In this document: positions 1-6,846 of the stretch, piece by piece
Numbering within the stretch: the first letter of the stretch is position 1
How the letters are laid out: every line of letters starts with the position of its first letter
Source: an uncultured Clostridia bacterium
GTDB lineage: Bacteria; Bacillota; Clostridia; Christensenellales; Aristaeellaceae
Direction of reading: 5' to 3'
Assembly: GCA_946410395.1 (NCBI GenBank)
Contig: CAMKAE010000098.1
Span: 1 to 7,850 of the forward strand
Length of the DNA stretch: 7,850 bases
The notes under the pieces: model-generated
Told to the model about the DNA's origin: nothing
Database searches by the model: none
The model's input: the letters and a program-made list of their open reading frames with translations, nothing else
Program-made: the position numbers and the translations under genes

Positions 1-365
1 TGGGCAAAGGCGGCCTCGCGCGCCGCGCCGACGGTGCCGCTGACGTAGGTGGCCAGGCCGATGTTGTAGCCCTGATTGATGCCGCTGATCACCAGGTCCA
101 CCGGCTCGCCCTCCGTCAGGGCCAGCATGCCCAGCCGGGTGCAGTCCACCGGTGTGCCGCTGACCCGCCAGGCGGAGGCTGCGCCGGCCATGGATGCCTG
201 TTTGGCAAAGAGCGGGGAGAAGATCGTGAAGCAGTGGGAGCGGGCGCTCTGCTGCGTGTCCGGCGCCACCACCGTGACCCGGTGTCCGCGGGCCGCGGCG
301 GCCCTGCACAGCAGTGCCAGCTCCGGAGCGTCAAAACCGTCGTCGTTGACCAGAAGAAAATGCAT
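1..365 (-). CDS. surE: 5'/3'-nucleotidase SurE, N-terminal part (runs off the window)
   Basis: SurE is a cytoplasmic metal-dependent phosphatase that removes phosphate from nucleoside monophosphates. The visible 121 residues begin MHFLLVNDDG, the family's N-terminal signature. They carry the expected metal ligands: D8 and D9, S40 in the segment APDTQQSARS, and N97 in SGINQGYN, followed by SGTVGAAREA. Spacing between these motifs matches characterised SurE proteins. Family members are usually about 250 residues, so roughly half the gene lies beyond base 1. The ATG at 365-363 is preceded by AGGAGG with a 7-base spacer, and no better in-frame start is visible. The gene is divergent from the DegV gene and has its own promoter at 392-420. 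The family assignment is secure; substrate preference cannot be read from this fragment. Confidence 0.95.
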   Translation of the reverse strand, partial: MHFLLVNDDGFDAPELALLCRAAAARGHRVTVVAPDTQQSARSHCFTIFSPLFAKQASMAGAASAWRVSGTPVDCTRLGMLALTEGEPVDLVISGINQGYNIGLATYVSGTVGAAREAAFA

Positions 366-391
366 ATCGGTTCCTCCTTGTTCGCATATTC

Positions 392-420
392 ATCATGACA
401 GGAAAACGGCGGTTTGTCAA
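392..420 (-). promoter_or_regulatory. Sigma-A-type promoter for surE
   Basis: On the minus strand a perfect -35 TTGACA (420-415) is followed by a 17-base spacer and CATGAT (397-392), which matches the -10 consensus at four of six positions. Transcription would begin near base 385, giving a leader of about 20 bases that contains the AGGAGG site of surE. Assigned by consensus match and position only. Confidence 0.65.
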
Positions 421-471
421 ATCATTTTTTGTCCGAACCTTGTCTTTCTGCGCCCATGTCGGGGATGTGGG

Positions 472-500
472 TTGCAATTTCAGGTCAAATGGTTTACAAT
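472..500 (+). promoter_or_regulatory. Sigma-A-type promoter for the DegV gene
   Basis: TTGCAA (472-477), a 17-base spacer and TACAAT (495-500) resemble -35 and -10 boxes, the latter with one mismatch. Transcription would start near 507, about 60 bases before the DegV start codon. The surE promoter lies about 50 bases to the left on the other strand, so 366-566 is a divergent promoter region. TTTACA at 493-498 is an alternative -35, but no good -10 follows it. Confidence 0.55.
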
Positions 501-566
501 ACCATTGTTCATTTGATTCATATCCCACGTGCTCCGATGACTGAGGACAAGGAGGTTGATTCCGGG

Positions 567-1436
567 ATGGATTACGTGTTCATGACGGACAGCGACAGCG
601 ATCTGCCGTATGATCTCAAGGAGAAATACGACATACCGGTTGTCTACATGCCCTACGCGGTGAACGGCAAGGAGTACCTCGACGACCTGGGCAAGACCCT
701 GGACCACAAGAGCTACTTCGAGGCCATGCGCAACGGCGCCACGCCGGTGACCAGCGCGCTGAACAAGGAGACCTATCTGGACTACTTCGAGCCGATCCTC
801 AAGGAGAAGGATCTGCTCTTCGTCGCCTTCTCCAGCCAGCTCTCCATGACCCTGCGGGAGGTCTACGCTGCCCGGGAGGAGCTGTTGAAGAAATACCCCG
901 AGCGGAAATTCATCGTGGTGGACACGCTGTCCATCTCCTGCGTCATGGTGACGCTGATCCTGGAGGCTCACGAGATGTACCGCAACGGCGCGCCCATCGA
1001 GGAGGTGGCCGACTGGATCGAGAAGAACCGGATGCGGGCCAACGGCTATTTTACGGTGGACGACCTGAAGTACCTCAAGCGGGGCGGCCGCATTTCCACC
1101 GCCGCCGCGGCCATGGGCACCATGCTGGACCTGAAGCCCATCATCATGGAAAACCGCGAGGGCAAGCTCGTCAGCGTGGACAAGGTCCGCGGACGCAAGA
1201 AGGCCTTCAACTGGCTGCTGGATAAAGCGGTGGACGGCATCGAGGATCCGGCGGAATCCACGACCTTCGTGCTCCACGCGGACGCGCCGGAGGAGGCGGA
1301 GAAGCTGCGGGACGCGCTGGTGGAGCGGGTGCCGGGCATCCGCGTCCGCATCGACCACATCGGCCCGGTGATCGGCGCCCACTGCGGCCCCGGCACCCTG
1401 GCGGTCTGCTTCATGGGCAAGGAGCGCAACTGCTGA
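567..1436 (+). CDS. DegV family fatty-acid-binding protein
   Basis: DegV (FakB-like) proteins bind a fatty acid and can present it to a fatty acid kinase so that exogenous acyl chains enter phospholipids. The 289-residue product has the family's usual length. It shows an N-terminal MTDSDSDLP segment (6-14), VTSALN (61-66), FVAFSSQLS (85-93), the very typical YFTVDDLKYLKRGGRIS (161-177) and a C-terminal IGPVIGAHCGPGT (265-277). The start was set at the ATG of MDYVFMTDSD because AAGGAGG lies 11 bases before it and homology begins there; an ATG at 414 opens the same frame but is an unrelated extension. Oddly, the usual glycine after LS in the SSxLSGT motif is methionine (M94), and the glycine-rich segment after the VVDT strand reads SISCVMVTL (122-130) without glycines. 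The gene ends in its own terminator. The family is certain; the ligand and any FakA partner are not visible. Confidence 0.92.
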   Translation: MDYVFMTDSDSDLPYDLKEKYDIPVVYMPYAVNGKEYLDDLGKTLDHKSYFEAMRNGATPVTSALNKETYLDYFEPILKEKDLLFVAFSSQLSMTLREVYAAREELLKKYPERKFIVVDTLSISCVMVTLILEAHEMYRNGAPIEEVADWIEKNRMRANGYFTVDDLKYLKRGGRISTAAAAMGTMLDLKPIIMENREGKLVSVDKVRGRKKAFNWLLDKAVDGIEDPAESTTFVLHADAPEEAEKLRDALVERVPGIRVRIDHIGPVIGAHCGPGTLAVCFMGKERNC

Positions 1437-1445
1437 ACCATTCCG

Positions 1446-1478
1446 GCCACAGCGGCATTCGGCGTCGCTGTGGCTTTT
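1446..1478 (+). terminator. Intrinsic terminator of the DegV gene
   Basis: GCCACAGCG (1446-1454) pairs perfectly with CGCTGTGGC (1466-1474), extendable by a G-U and a C-G pair, and TTTT follows directly with more T-rich sequence to about 1494. It begins 10 bases after the stop codon. Confidence 0.85.
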
Positions 1479-1513
1479 CTCCGCTTTTCTTTTCGCAGCG
1501 CGGCAAATCGTGA

Positions 1514-1542
1514 TTGCATATCCCGCGCCGATGCATTATAAT
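1514..1542 (+). promoter_or_regulatory. Sigma-A-type promoter for upp
   Basis: A perfect -10 TATAAT (1537-1542) lies 17 bases downstream of a weak -35 TTGCAT (1514-1519). Transcription would begin near 1549, leaving a leader of about 55 bases. No riboswitch-like or attenuator-like structure was recognised in that leader. Confidence 0.7.
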
Positions 1543-1603
1543 GACAGGTGCAAGATTCCGGAAACCGACCGGAATGCCCAGGACAGGAACAGGAGGACAG
1601 CCC

Positions 1604-2233
1604 ATGAGCAAACTCGTTGTATTCGATCATCCCCTGATTCAGCACAAGCTCTCCATCATGCGGGACAAAGCCACCGGCCCCAAGGAATTTCGTGAGCTGC
1701 TGGAAGAAATCTCCATGCTGATGATCTATGAGGTGACCCGCGACCTGGAGACCGAGGAGGTTCAGATCGAAACGCCCATCTGCACCTGCACCGGGCGAAA
1801 GCTGGCGGGCAGAAAACTCGCGGTGGTGCCGATCCTGCGGGCCGGCCTGGGCATGGTGGACGGCGTCCTCAACATGATCCCCGCCGCAAAGGTGGGCCAC
1901 ATCGGCCTCTACCGGGATCCGCAGACCCTGGAGCCCGTGGAGTACTACTGCAAGCTGCCCGCGGACTCCGAAACGCGGGAGATCCTTCTCGTGGATCCCA
2001 TGCTGGCCACCGGCGGCAGCGCCAGCGCGGCCATCCGCTTCATCAAGCAGCGCGGCTGCACCCACATCCGCCTGATCGACCTGATCGCCGCACCCGAGGG
2101 CGTTGCGCGCATTCAGAAGGATCACCCGGACGTGGACATCTATGTGGCCGGCCTGGACGATCACCTCAACGAGCACGGGTACATCGTGCCCGGCCTGGGG
2201 GACGCGGGCGACCGGCTCTTCGGCACCAAATAA
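1604..2233 (+). CDS. upp: Uracil phosphoribosyltransferase
   Basis: Upp converts uracil and PRPP to UMP and pyrophosphate in pyrimidine salvage, in the cytoplasm. The product is 209 residues, the family's standard length, and is complete. Visible signatures are YEVTRDL (42-48), VPILRAGLGM (75-84), the PRPP-binding loop VDPMLATGGSA (130-140) and the C-terminal uracil-binding segment GYIVPGLGDAGDR (192-204). The start at 1604 is fixed by AGGAGG with a 7-base spacer and by homology from MSKLVVFDHP; an upstream ATG at 1514 in the same frame lies within the promoter. The gene is monocistronic, with its own promoter and terminator, and no uracil permease or pyr gene is adjacent in this window. Confidence 0.97.
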   Translation: MSKLVVFDHPLIQHKLSIMRDKATGPKEFRELLEEISMLMIYEVTRDLETEEVQIETPICTCTGRKLAGRKLAVVPILRAGLGMVDGVLNMIPAAKVGHIGLYRDPQTLEPVEYYCKLPADSETREILLVDPMLATGGSASAAIRFIKQRGCTHIRLIDLIAAPEGVARIQKDHPDVDIYVAGLDDHLNEHGYIVPGLGDAGDRLFGTK

Positions 2234-2241
2234 GCATTCCG

Positions 2242-2267
2242 GCGGGGGCTGCGGCCTCCGCTTTTTT
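2242..2267 (+). terminator. Intrinsic terminator of upp
   Basis: GCGGGGGC (2242-2249) pairs with GCCTCCGC (2254-2261) through eight pairs including one G-U, with a TGCG loop, and is followed by six T residues (2262-2267). It lies between convergent upp and pcp, but the minus-strand side has no T run, so it should act only on upp. Confidence 0.85.
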
Positions 2268-2297
2268 CTGTGAGAGAAACCCTGCGGCGGGATCCGC

Positions 2298-2879
2298 TCA
2301 CAGGGCGAGGATGGCTGCGCACAGCGCCGCCGCGGCGTTCGCGGCCGGGAGACAGACCGCGTTCTGTCCGGGAAGGGCGGGAACGTGGACAAACCCGGCC
2401 CGGACGGCGGTGCCGGAAAAGTGACGCAGCACGCTGTACAGCACGTCGTTGCACACATAGGCGCCCGCGGAAAGGGAGACGGCCCCCGGAAGGCCCGCGT
2501 CGCAGATGGCCTGTGCCATCCGCCGCACCGGCAGGGTGGAGAAGACCGCGGCCGGGCCGCCTTCTTCCACCGGCTCATCCTTTGGCGCGTGGCCCGCGTT
2601 GTCCGGGATGGCTGCGTAGCGCAGATTGACGCCCAGCATTTCCGGGGTGACCTTGCTCCGGCCGGCGGCCTGGCCGATGCAGAGGACGGCGTCCGCATGG
2701 GTTTCCTCCGCGGCCCGGATCACCTGCCGGGCCGCCTCGCCGAAAACCACGGGCAGCGTCCGCCGGACCAGCGCCCAGGCCCCGATCCGCTCCGGCAGGG
2801 CGTCCACGGCGCTGCGGGACGCGTTGACGCGCTCGCCTCCGAAAGGCTCGAAGGCTGTGACCAGCAAAGTGCCGCTCAT
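2298..2879 (-). CDS. pcp: Pyroglutamyl-peptidase I (cysteine peptidase family C15)
   Basis: Pcp removes N-terminal pyroglutamate from peptides and proteins in the cytoplasm. The 193-residue product is slightly shorter than the usual 200-215. It starts MSGTLLVTAFEPFGGE, the family's opening signature, and has CIGQAAGRSKVTPE (67-80), IPDNAG (91-96), AYVCNDVLY (140-148) and GFVHVPALP (162-170). The catalytic triad is therefore E80, C143 and H165, all present. The start was placed at 2879 because GGGAGGG lies just ahead of it; an in-frame ATG at 2894 would put that site inside the coding region. The gene converges on upp. It follows the small gene at 2926-3147 on the same strand, but a terminator hairpin ends just before its ribosome binding site, and no separate promoter for pcp was recognised. 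Confidence 0.94.
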   Translation of the reverse strand: MSGTLLVTAFEPFGGERVNASRSAVDALPERIGAWALVRRTLPVVFGEAARQVIRAAEETHADAVLCIGQAAGRSKVTPEMLGVNLRYAAIPDNAGHAPKDEPVEEGGPAAVFSTLPVRRMAQAICDAGLPGAVSLSAGAYVCNDVLYSVLRHFSGTAVRAGFVHVPALPGQNAVCLPAANAAAALCAAILAL

Positions 2880-2894
2880 GGGGTTCCCTCCCAT

Positions 2895-2923
2895 AAAAAC
2901 AGGACCGGCATCCGCGCCGGCCC
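2895..2923 (-). terminator. Terminator hairpin between the small gene and pcp
   Basis: Read on the minus strand, GGGCCGGC (2923-2916) pairs with GCCGGTCC (2909-2902) through eight pairs including one G-U, with a six-base loop. After TG comes a run of five T residues (2899-2895). It starts 2 bases after the stop codon of the small gene and ends 15 bases before the pcp start codon, so pcp is expressed by read-through or from an unseen promoter. Confidence 0.75.
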
Positions 2924-2925
2924 GT

Positions 2926-3147
2926 TCAGTAGATTTTCCGGATGGTCATGTCGCCCAGCCCGTAGGCGTCCCGGAAGTCCTCCAGGTCTCCCTCGTCCTG
3001 CAGCAGCTGGATGGCGCTGAAGGAACCGCTCTCCCGGTTGATAAAGCCGGCCACCTGCTCGCCGGTGCAGATGCTGCAGCGAATGGCAGGCGTCTGGGTG
3101 GCGGGATCCCAATGGGCCTGGCGCACAGGCCTTTTTTTCATAAACAC
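2926..3147 (-). CDS. Small uncharacterised protein with a CxxC pair
   Basis: No named family was recognised. The 73-residue product reads as one compact soluble domain with no signal peptide or membrane segment. It has a basic start (MFMKKRPVRQAHWDP), a central RCSICTGEQVAGFINRESG stretch (23-41) with one CxxC pair (C24, C27), and an acidic leucine-rich end. One CxxC is insufficient alone for a zinc finger, but could bind metal in a dimer or be redox active. Evidence that it is real: a strong promoter at 3203-3231, an AGAGGG site, and a terminator immediately after the stop. The start is uncertain: GTG at 3147 lies 11 bases from the AGAGGG, while ATG at 3141 (MKKRPVRQ) lies 17 bases from it. 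The GTG is preferred on spacing, with only two residues at stake. Confidence 0.75.
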   Translation of the reverse strand: MFMKKRPVRQAHWDPATQTPAIRCSICTGEQVAGFINRESGSFSAIQLLQDEGDLEDFRDAYGLGDMTIRKIY

Positions 3148-3202
3148 GTATTGTTCAGCCCTCTTTCAATGCTTGCCGAAGGAAGTACCTCGCAGCAGAA
3201 AA

Positions 3203-3231
3203 AGTATAGCATGCACCCCGGCACAGGTCAA
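3203..3231 (-). promoter_or_regulatory. Strong sigma-A-type promoter for the small gene
   Basis: On the minus strand TTGACC (3231-3226), a 17-base spacer and TATACT (3208-3203) match consensus at five of six positions each, and a TGC just before the -10 gives an extended -10 element. Transcription would start near 3196, about 50 bases before the small gene. The remaining gap to the peptidase terminator (3232-3327) is A/T-rich near its right end and holds nothing else that could be supported. Confidence 0.8.
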
Positions 3232-3327
3232 GCGCGCCCGCGGGCGATCGGGGCCTCATCTGTTTCAGCTGTGTTTCGCTCATGTTTCAAAAACATAAAC
3301 AATACAAAAACGTATGAAAAGGGAGAC

Positions 3328-3358
3328 AAAAAGGGGCTGTGACGCTTGTCACAGCCCC
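3328..3358 (-). terminator. Intrinsic terminator of the M16C peptidase gene
   Basis: GGGGCTGTGAC (3333-3343) and GTCACAGCCCC (3348-3358) form a perfect 11-pair stem with a four-base loop. On the minus strand it is followed by TTTTT (3332-3328) and further T-rich sequence. It lies 14 bases after the peptidase stop codon. Confidence 0.93.
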
Positions 3359-3372
3359 AAAGGGATAGCAGA

Positions 3373-6300
3373 TTACTCGCCTTCCAGCCAGTTGGCCAGA
3401 TCGCCCCGGGTCATGATGTGATCCGGATCATCGGTGTCCGCCTGACCGCCGAGCATGGTGAACAGCTCGACGGCAAAGCCCTCGGTGAGGGGCGTGCTCA
3501 GGTCGGTGTCCGCGCTCATCACGCCGTTTTCGGCCAGGAAGCTCAGGCAGCCCTCGGGATCGCCGGAGGGGCCGCCGATCAGGACGAAGATCGCGCCCAG
3601 GTAGTCCCCGACCGTGGCGGGTTCGTCCACGCCGAAGGCCGTGTCGCTCAGCGGCGCCATGAAGCCATCGGCGATGGCCGCCTTGACGACGGTGTAGAAG
3701 GGATGATCCTCGGGCAGGTCCTCGAAGGAGGCATTGCTCATGTCCTGAACACCGAAGGGATTCAGGATCACATCGTAGCGCTCGGCGTTGGCGTTCACGA
3801 CGCCGGCTCCGCCGACGGTGAAGATGCTGCCGTTGGCGGCCAGCTGACGGAAAGCGTCCGCGTAGGAGGCCAGCTTTTCGGGCGTGAGCGCCTTCAGCTG
3901 CTCCATCCATTTGATGGGCTCATAGGGATCCTTGCCCTCGAGCAGGCTGATGGCCGCGCTCACGGCGCCGGAGAGCTCGCCGGCGGGCAGCGCGTAATAG
4001 TTATAGGAAGAGAGGATGTAGCCGTCCAGCGTCTCCTGATCCACAGCGGCGGCCGCGAGCCGGTCGCCCAGGCTGTCATAGACCGCGAAGGTCTCGGCGA
4101 CGTTGGGGTCGCGGTAGCTGAAGATGTACATGCCCAGCTCTTCGCTCGCGCCGCTGGCCACGGAATAGGCGCCGTACTGGTCGCGCAGCAGGGGATAGAG
4201 GAAGGCGTCCATCATGTAGCTGTTGACCGCGTCCAGATCGGCGCTGTACTCCGTCAGCCCCACGTCTTCCAGACCGGCCAGCACGCCGTTGAACTGCACG
4301 GAGGTGTCCAGGACCAGGGCTTCGCGGGCCGCGGCCACGGGCACGCTGTCATAGCTGACGGGTGTAATGGGCTCCCGGTTCAGGCCGGCCAGGAAAGCGT
4401 CGGCCAGCGGACGGTTGACGGCGATGCTGTCCGGGCTGCCGGCGAACATGCTGATGGCGCCGGTGGCGTTCTTCAGCTGCTCGCGGACCCGCTTCAGCTC
4501 CGCGATGAAGGCGTCGGGATCCTCCTGCAGCTGGGCTTCGGCCCGCTCCAGGAAGGCGTAGTAGTCCAGATAGTTCACATAGCTGTAGAGGTTGTAGATC
4601 TCGTTGTACCGGCCGGCGGAGCGGTAGACCATCACGGAGTAGCCGTTGCCGTTGATCTCGGTGCGCAGGCTGGATTTCATGGCCTGAACGGCGTCCAGGA
4701 GCGACTGGGCATCGTCCACGTCTTCCTCAAAGATCAGTTCGCGGACCAGATCGTAGCTCGGGGCCAGGTCGTCGTCCGTGGCGATCCAGTTCACCCGGAA
4801 ATGGGGGGAGACCTTCCCGTCCATCTTCAGCAGGGAGATGCGAGCGTTGAAGTTATAGAGGTAGCGGACCATCAGGTCGGACAGTTCGGAACGCGAATGG
4901 GCTGCGCTGGGCAGCTTGCCGGCCAGGCCGGCCAGGAACTTCAGGTAGTGGAGATCCTCGGGGGCAAAGCCGGTGGCGTCCAGCAGGATGTCCGCCTGGC
5001 CGATGCCGTCCACGCCGGCGGTGACGTCGATGCGGCGGATGCCGTCCTCGCCGGTCACGTCGTTGATGTCATAGGCCTTGACTTCCTCGGGCAGGGTGTC
5101 TTTGGTGACGGCGGTGAGGGACGCGACCATGGAGGCGGTGCTGCTGTCCATCTGGTCGCTCTCCTCCGCGGTGGAGGCCGTCACGATGGCCGCGATCTCC
5201 TCCTCGGTCATGGAAGCCTTGATCTCGGCCAGCTTTGCGGCCAGCGCGGCATCCTTCTCCTCTTTCTGACCGGGAACCGGATAGGTGGTGACCAACGCAG
5301 TCGTCTGGCTGCCTGCCAGATACCTGGCGGCGGCAGCGGCGTACTTGCCTTCGGCGTTGGTCTTGTCCAGGTTCAGCAGGGCATCCACATAGTCGATGTA
5401 GCCCCAGGGATTGCCGGAGGCACGATAGTCATACGCCAGGTTGGGGATGATGGAGTTATAGCCCACATCGCTGGACTCGCGGATCAGGAGCGTGTCCTTC
5501 TCCATAGAGGACAGCACGCTGTCCACCAGCGTGGCCGGGAAGCCGTTCGCCGCGACATCGGCGATGGCCTCGTCCACCAGGGTCTTGAAGGTCTCCGCGT
5601 CCTGGGGATCCACGTTGCTGACGGTGAACATCAGGGCGGGGACGGGGCCGGTGGTCTCGATGTAGCAGGCAAAGCTGCCGTAGGGGAGGGTTTCCTGGAC
5701 AGACTGGCTCAGGGCGGAGTTGCCGGCGACCAGCAGGTCCGTCATGGTGTTGAGCACCAGCTCATCCTCGCCTTCGGCGTCGCTGCAGATGAACATGTAG
5801 TAGACGGTGGAGGCGTGGCTGTCGTTGGAGCCGGCCTCGGTGGGGAAGCCGTATTCGGCGGTGACGGGCTCGGTGATGGGCGTGTAGGCGGCATCCTCGT
5901 GCACCAGCTCGGTCTTCTCATACTGGGAGAAGGTCTCGTCGAGCAGCGCCAGGAAAGCGCCGTAGTCCTCCAGCTCACCGTAGAGGTAAGCCACGCAGTT
6001 GGAGGGCTGATAGAAGGCGTCGTGATAGGCCTTCAGGCTGTCCCAGGTCATCTCCGGGATGTGATCCGGGTTGCCGCCGTGACTGAAGTTGATGGTGGAG
6101 CCGGGGAAGCCGGCGATGTAAGCGTTGGTCAGGGCCTGGCGGTCCAGGTTTGTGGCGCCGAGCATCTCCGAATAGACCGTGCCCTCGATGGTCAGCGGGT
6201 CCTCGGGGCTGTTCATGCGGTAGCGCCAGGCTTCCTCGCGGTAGATGGACTCATCCTCCATCACCATCGGGTGGAAGCAGCTGTCGGTGTAGAAGTCCGC

Positions 6301-6735
6301 GAGCTTCAGCAGCTGGGCCTCCGACAGGCTGGCCACGGGATAGATGGTCATGTGGCCGTAGGTGGAGGCGTTCATGTAGGAATTGAAGGTCTGGTAGCTC
6401 AGGTTGAAGAACAGCTGCTTGGAAGGATACTTCTCAGAGCCGCTCAGGGTGGCGTGCTCGAAGACATGGGGCAGACCCGTGTCGTCGATGGGCCAGGTGC
6501 GGAAGGTCAGGGTGAAGGCGCGGTTGGTGTCATCGTTGGCGATGTAGAACACCTCGGCGCCGGTCTTGTCGTGCTCGAAACGGTAGACCTGGGCGTCGAT
6601 CAGGTCGAAGGGCCGGATCTCCGTCAGGGTGAAACCGTTGACGGTGTCGCCGACCTGGGGCGCGCCCTCTGCCAGGCACAGGCCCACAGCCAGCAGCATC
6701 GCGGTCAGCAGGGTGAACAGCAGCAGCTTTTTCAT
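3373..6735 (-). CDS. Secreted M16C-family zinc metallopeptidase with SLH-like C-terminal tail
   Basis: M16C peptidases (presequence protease/falcilysin type) are clam-shaped zinc enzymes that degrade peptides enclosed between two halves. The 1120-residue product begins with a signal peptide (MKKLLLFTLLTAMLLAVG; likely cleavage near A22; no proper lipobox), so export is expected. The inverted zinc motif is H90-V-F-E93-H94 with distal ligand E190 in GTVYSEM, a spacing like plant and human PreP. The second half keeps R851 and Y857 in LRDQYGAYS, equivalent to the conserved substrate-binding Arg and Tyr of PreP, then SYRDPN. A helical middle region (about 480-580) is the M16C-associated linker. 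The last ~118 residues (1003-1120) are extra and resemble degenerate SLH repeats, suggesting wall attachment. The start at 6735 is set by GGAGG with a 7-base spacer and by the signal peptide. The gene is monocistronic with a strong terminator; inverted repeats lie in its upstream region. No confident promoter was found. Confidence 0.93.
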   Translation of the reverse strand: MKKLLLFTLLTAMLLAVGLCLAEGAPQVGDTVNGFTLTEIRPFDLIDAQVYRFEHDKTGAEVFYIANDDTNRAFTLTFRTWPIDDTGLPHVFEHATLSGSEKYPSKQLFFNLSYQTFNSYMNASTYGHMTIYPVASLSEAQLLKLADFYTDSCFHPMVMEDESIYREEAWRYRMNSPEDPLTIEGTVYSEMLGATNLDRQALTNAYIAGFPGSTINFSHGGNPDHIPEMTWDSLKAYHDAFYQPSNCVAYLYGELEDYGAFLALLDETFSQYEKTELVHEDAAYTPITEPVTAEYGFPTEAGSNDSHASTVYYMFICSDAEGEDELVLNTMTDLLVAGNSALSQSVQETLPYGSFACYIETTGPVPALMFTVSNVDPQDAETFKTLVDEAIADVAANGFPATLVDSVLSSMEKDTLLIRESSDVGYNSIIPNLAYDYRASGNPWGYIDYVDALLNLDKTNAEGKYAAAAARYLAGSQTTALVTTYPVPGQKEEKDAALAAKLAEIKASMTEEEIAAIVTASTAEESDQMDSSTASMVASLTAVTKDTLPEEVKAYDINDVTGEDGIRRIDVTAGVDGIGQADILLDATGFAPEDLHYLKFLAGLAGKLPSAAHSRSELSDLMVRYLYNFNARISLLKMDGKVSPHFRVNWIATDDDLAPSYDLVRELIFEEDVDDAQSLLDAVQAMKSSLRTEINGNGYSVMVYRSAGRYNEIYNLYSYVNYLDYYAFLERAEAQLQEDPDAFIAELKRVREQLKNATGAISMFAGSPDSIAVNRPLADAFLAGLNREPITPVSYDSVPVAAAREALVLDTSVQFNGVLAGLEDVGLTEYSADLDAVNSYMMDAFLYPLLRDQYGAYSVASGASEELGMYIFSYRDPNVAETFAVYDSLGDRLAAAAVDQETLDGYILSSYNYYALPAGELSGAVSAAISLLEGKDPYEPIKWMEQLKALTPEKLASYADAFRQLAANGSIFTVGGAGVVNANAERYDVILNPFGVQDMSNASFEDLPEDHPFYTVVKAAIADGFMAPLSDTAFGVDEPATVGDYLGAIFVLIGGPSGDPEGCLSFLAENGVMSADTDLSTPLTEGFAVELFTMLGGQADTDDPDHIMTRGDLANWLEGE

Positions 6736-6754
6736 GTCCAATCCTCCATTTGTA

Positions 6755-6768
6755 TTTTTCCGGAAAAA
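6755..6768. repeat. Perfect 14-base palindrome in the peptidase leader
   Basis: TTTTTCCGGAAAAA is a perfect palindrome lying 7 bases upstream of the GGAGG ribosome binding site of the M16C peptidase gene. It has no loop, so it is a better candidate for a protein-binding operator than for an RNA hairpin. Its TTTCCG/CGGAAA halves recur in the inverted repeat at 6819-6840. Confidence 0.5.
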
Positions 6769-6818
6769 CCAAACCTCTTTTCGACGTTTATTCTTCAAAA
6801 TCCTGCCTATAACACATG

Positions 6819-6840
6819 TTTCCGGCAGTGGGAACGGAAA
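6819..6840. repeat. Inverted repeat TTTCCG-N10-CGGAAA upstream of the peptidase gene
   Basis: TTTCCG (6819-6824) and CGGAAA (6835-6840) form a perfect inverted repeat with a 10-base spacer, in the 111-base gap between the upstream terminator and the peptidase leader. The same half-sites make up the palindrome at 6755-6768. A regulator-binding role is inference. Confidence 0.4.
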
Positions 6841-6846
6841 AAGAAC

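Noticed and set aside
1549..1603. The upp leader as a possible pyrimidine-responsive attenuator or PyrR site.
   Set aside because: No terminator/antiterminator pair or recognisable PyrR-binding element could be found in the roughly 55 bases.
1046..2698. A 550-codon minus-strand open frame spanning the DegV and upp genes and part of pcp.
   Set aside because: It crosses two plus-strand genes with certain identities plus their terminators and promoter, and shows no domain; it is a GC-driven shadow frame.
3155..3283. A 42-residue minus-strand open frame (MSETQLKQMRP...) ending just before the small gene.
   Set aside because: It has no ribosome binding site and its start codon lies upstream of the predicted transcription start of the small gene's promoter, so it is probably not in that transcript.
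2626..3342. A 238-codon plus-strand open frame across pcp, the small gene and the gap to the right.
   Set aside because: It runs antisense through a gene with a full catalytic triad and through a terminator and promoter; no ribosome binding site or family resemblance was seen.
6700..6735. Possible lipoprotein signal in the M16C peptidase because of a cysteine at residue 20.
   Set aside because: The residue before the cysteine is leucine (VGLC) rather than Gly, Ala or Ser, so it does not fit a lipobox; signal peptidase I cleavage after A22 is more plausible.
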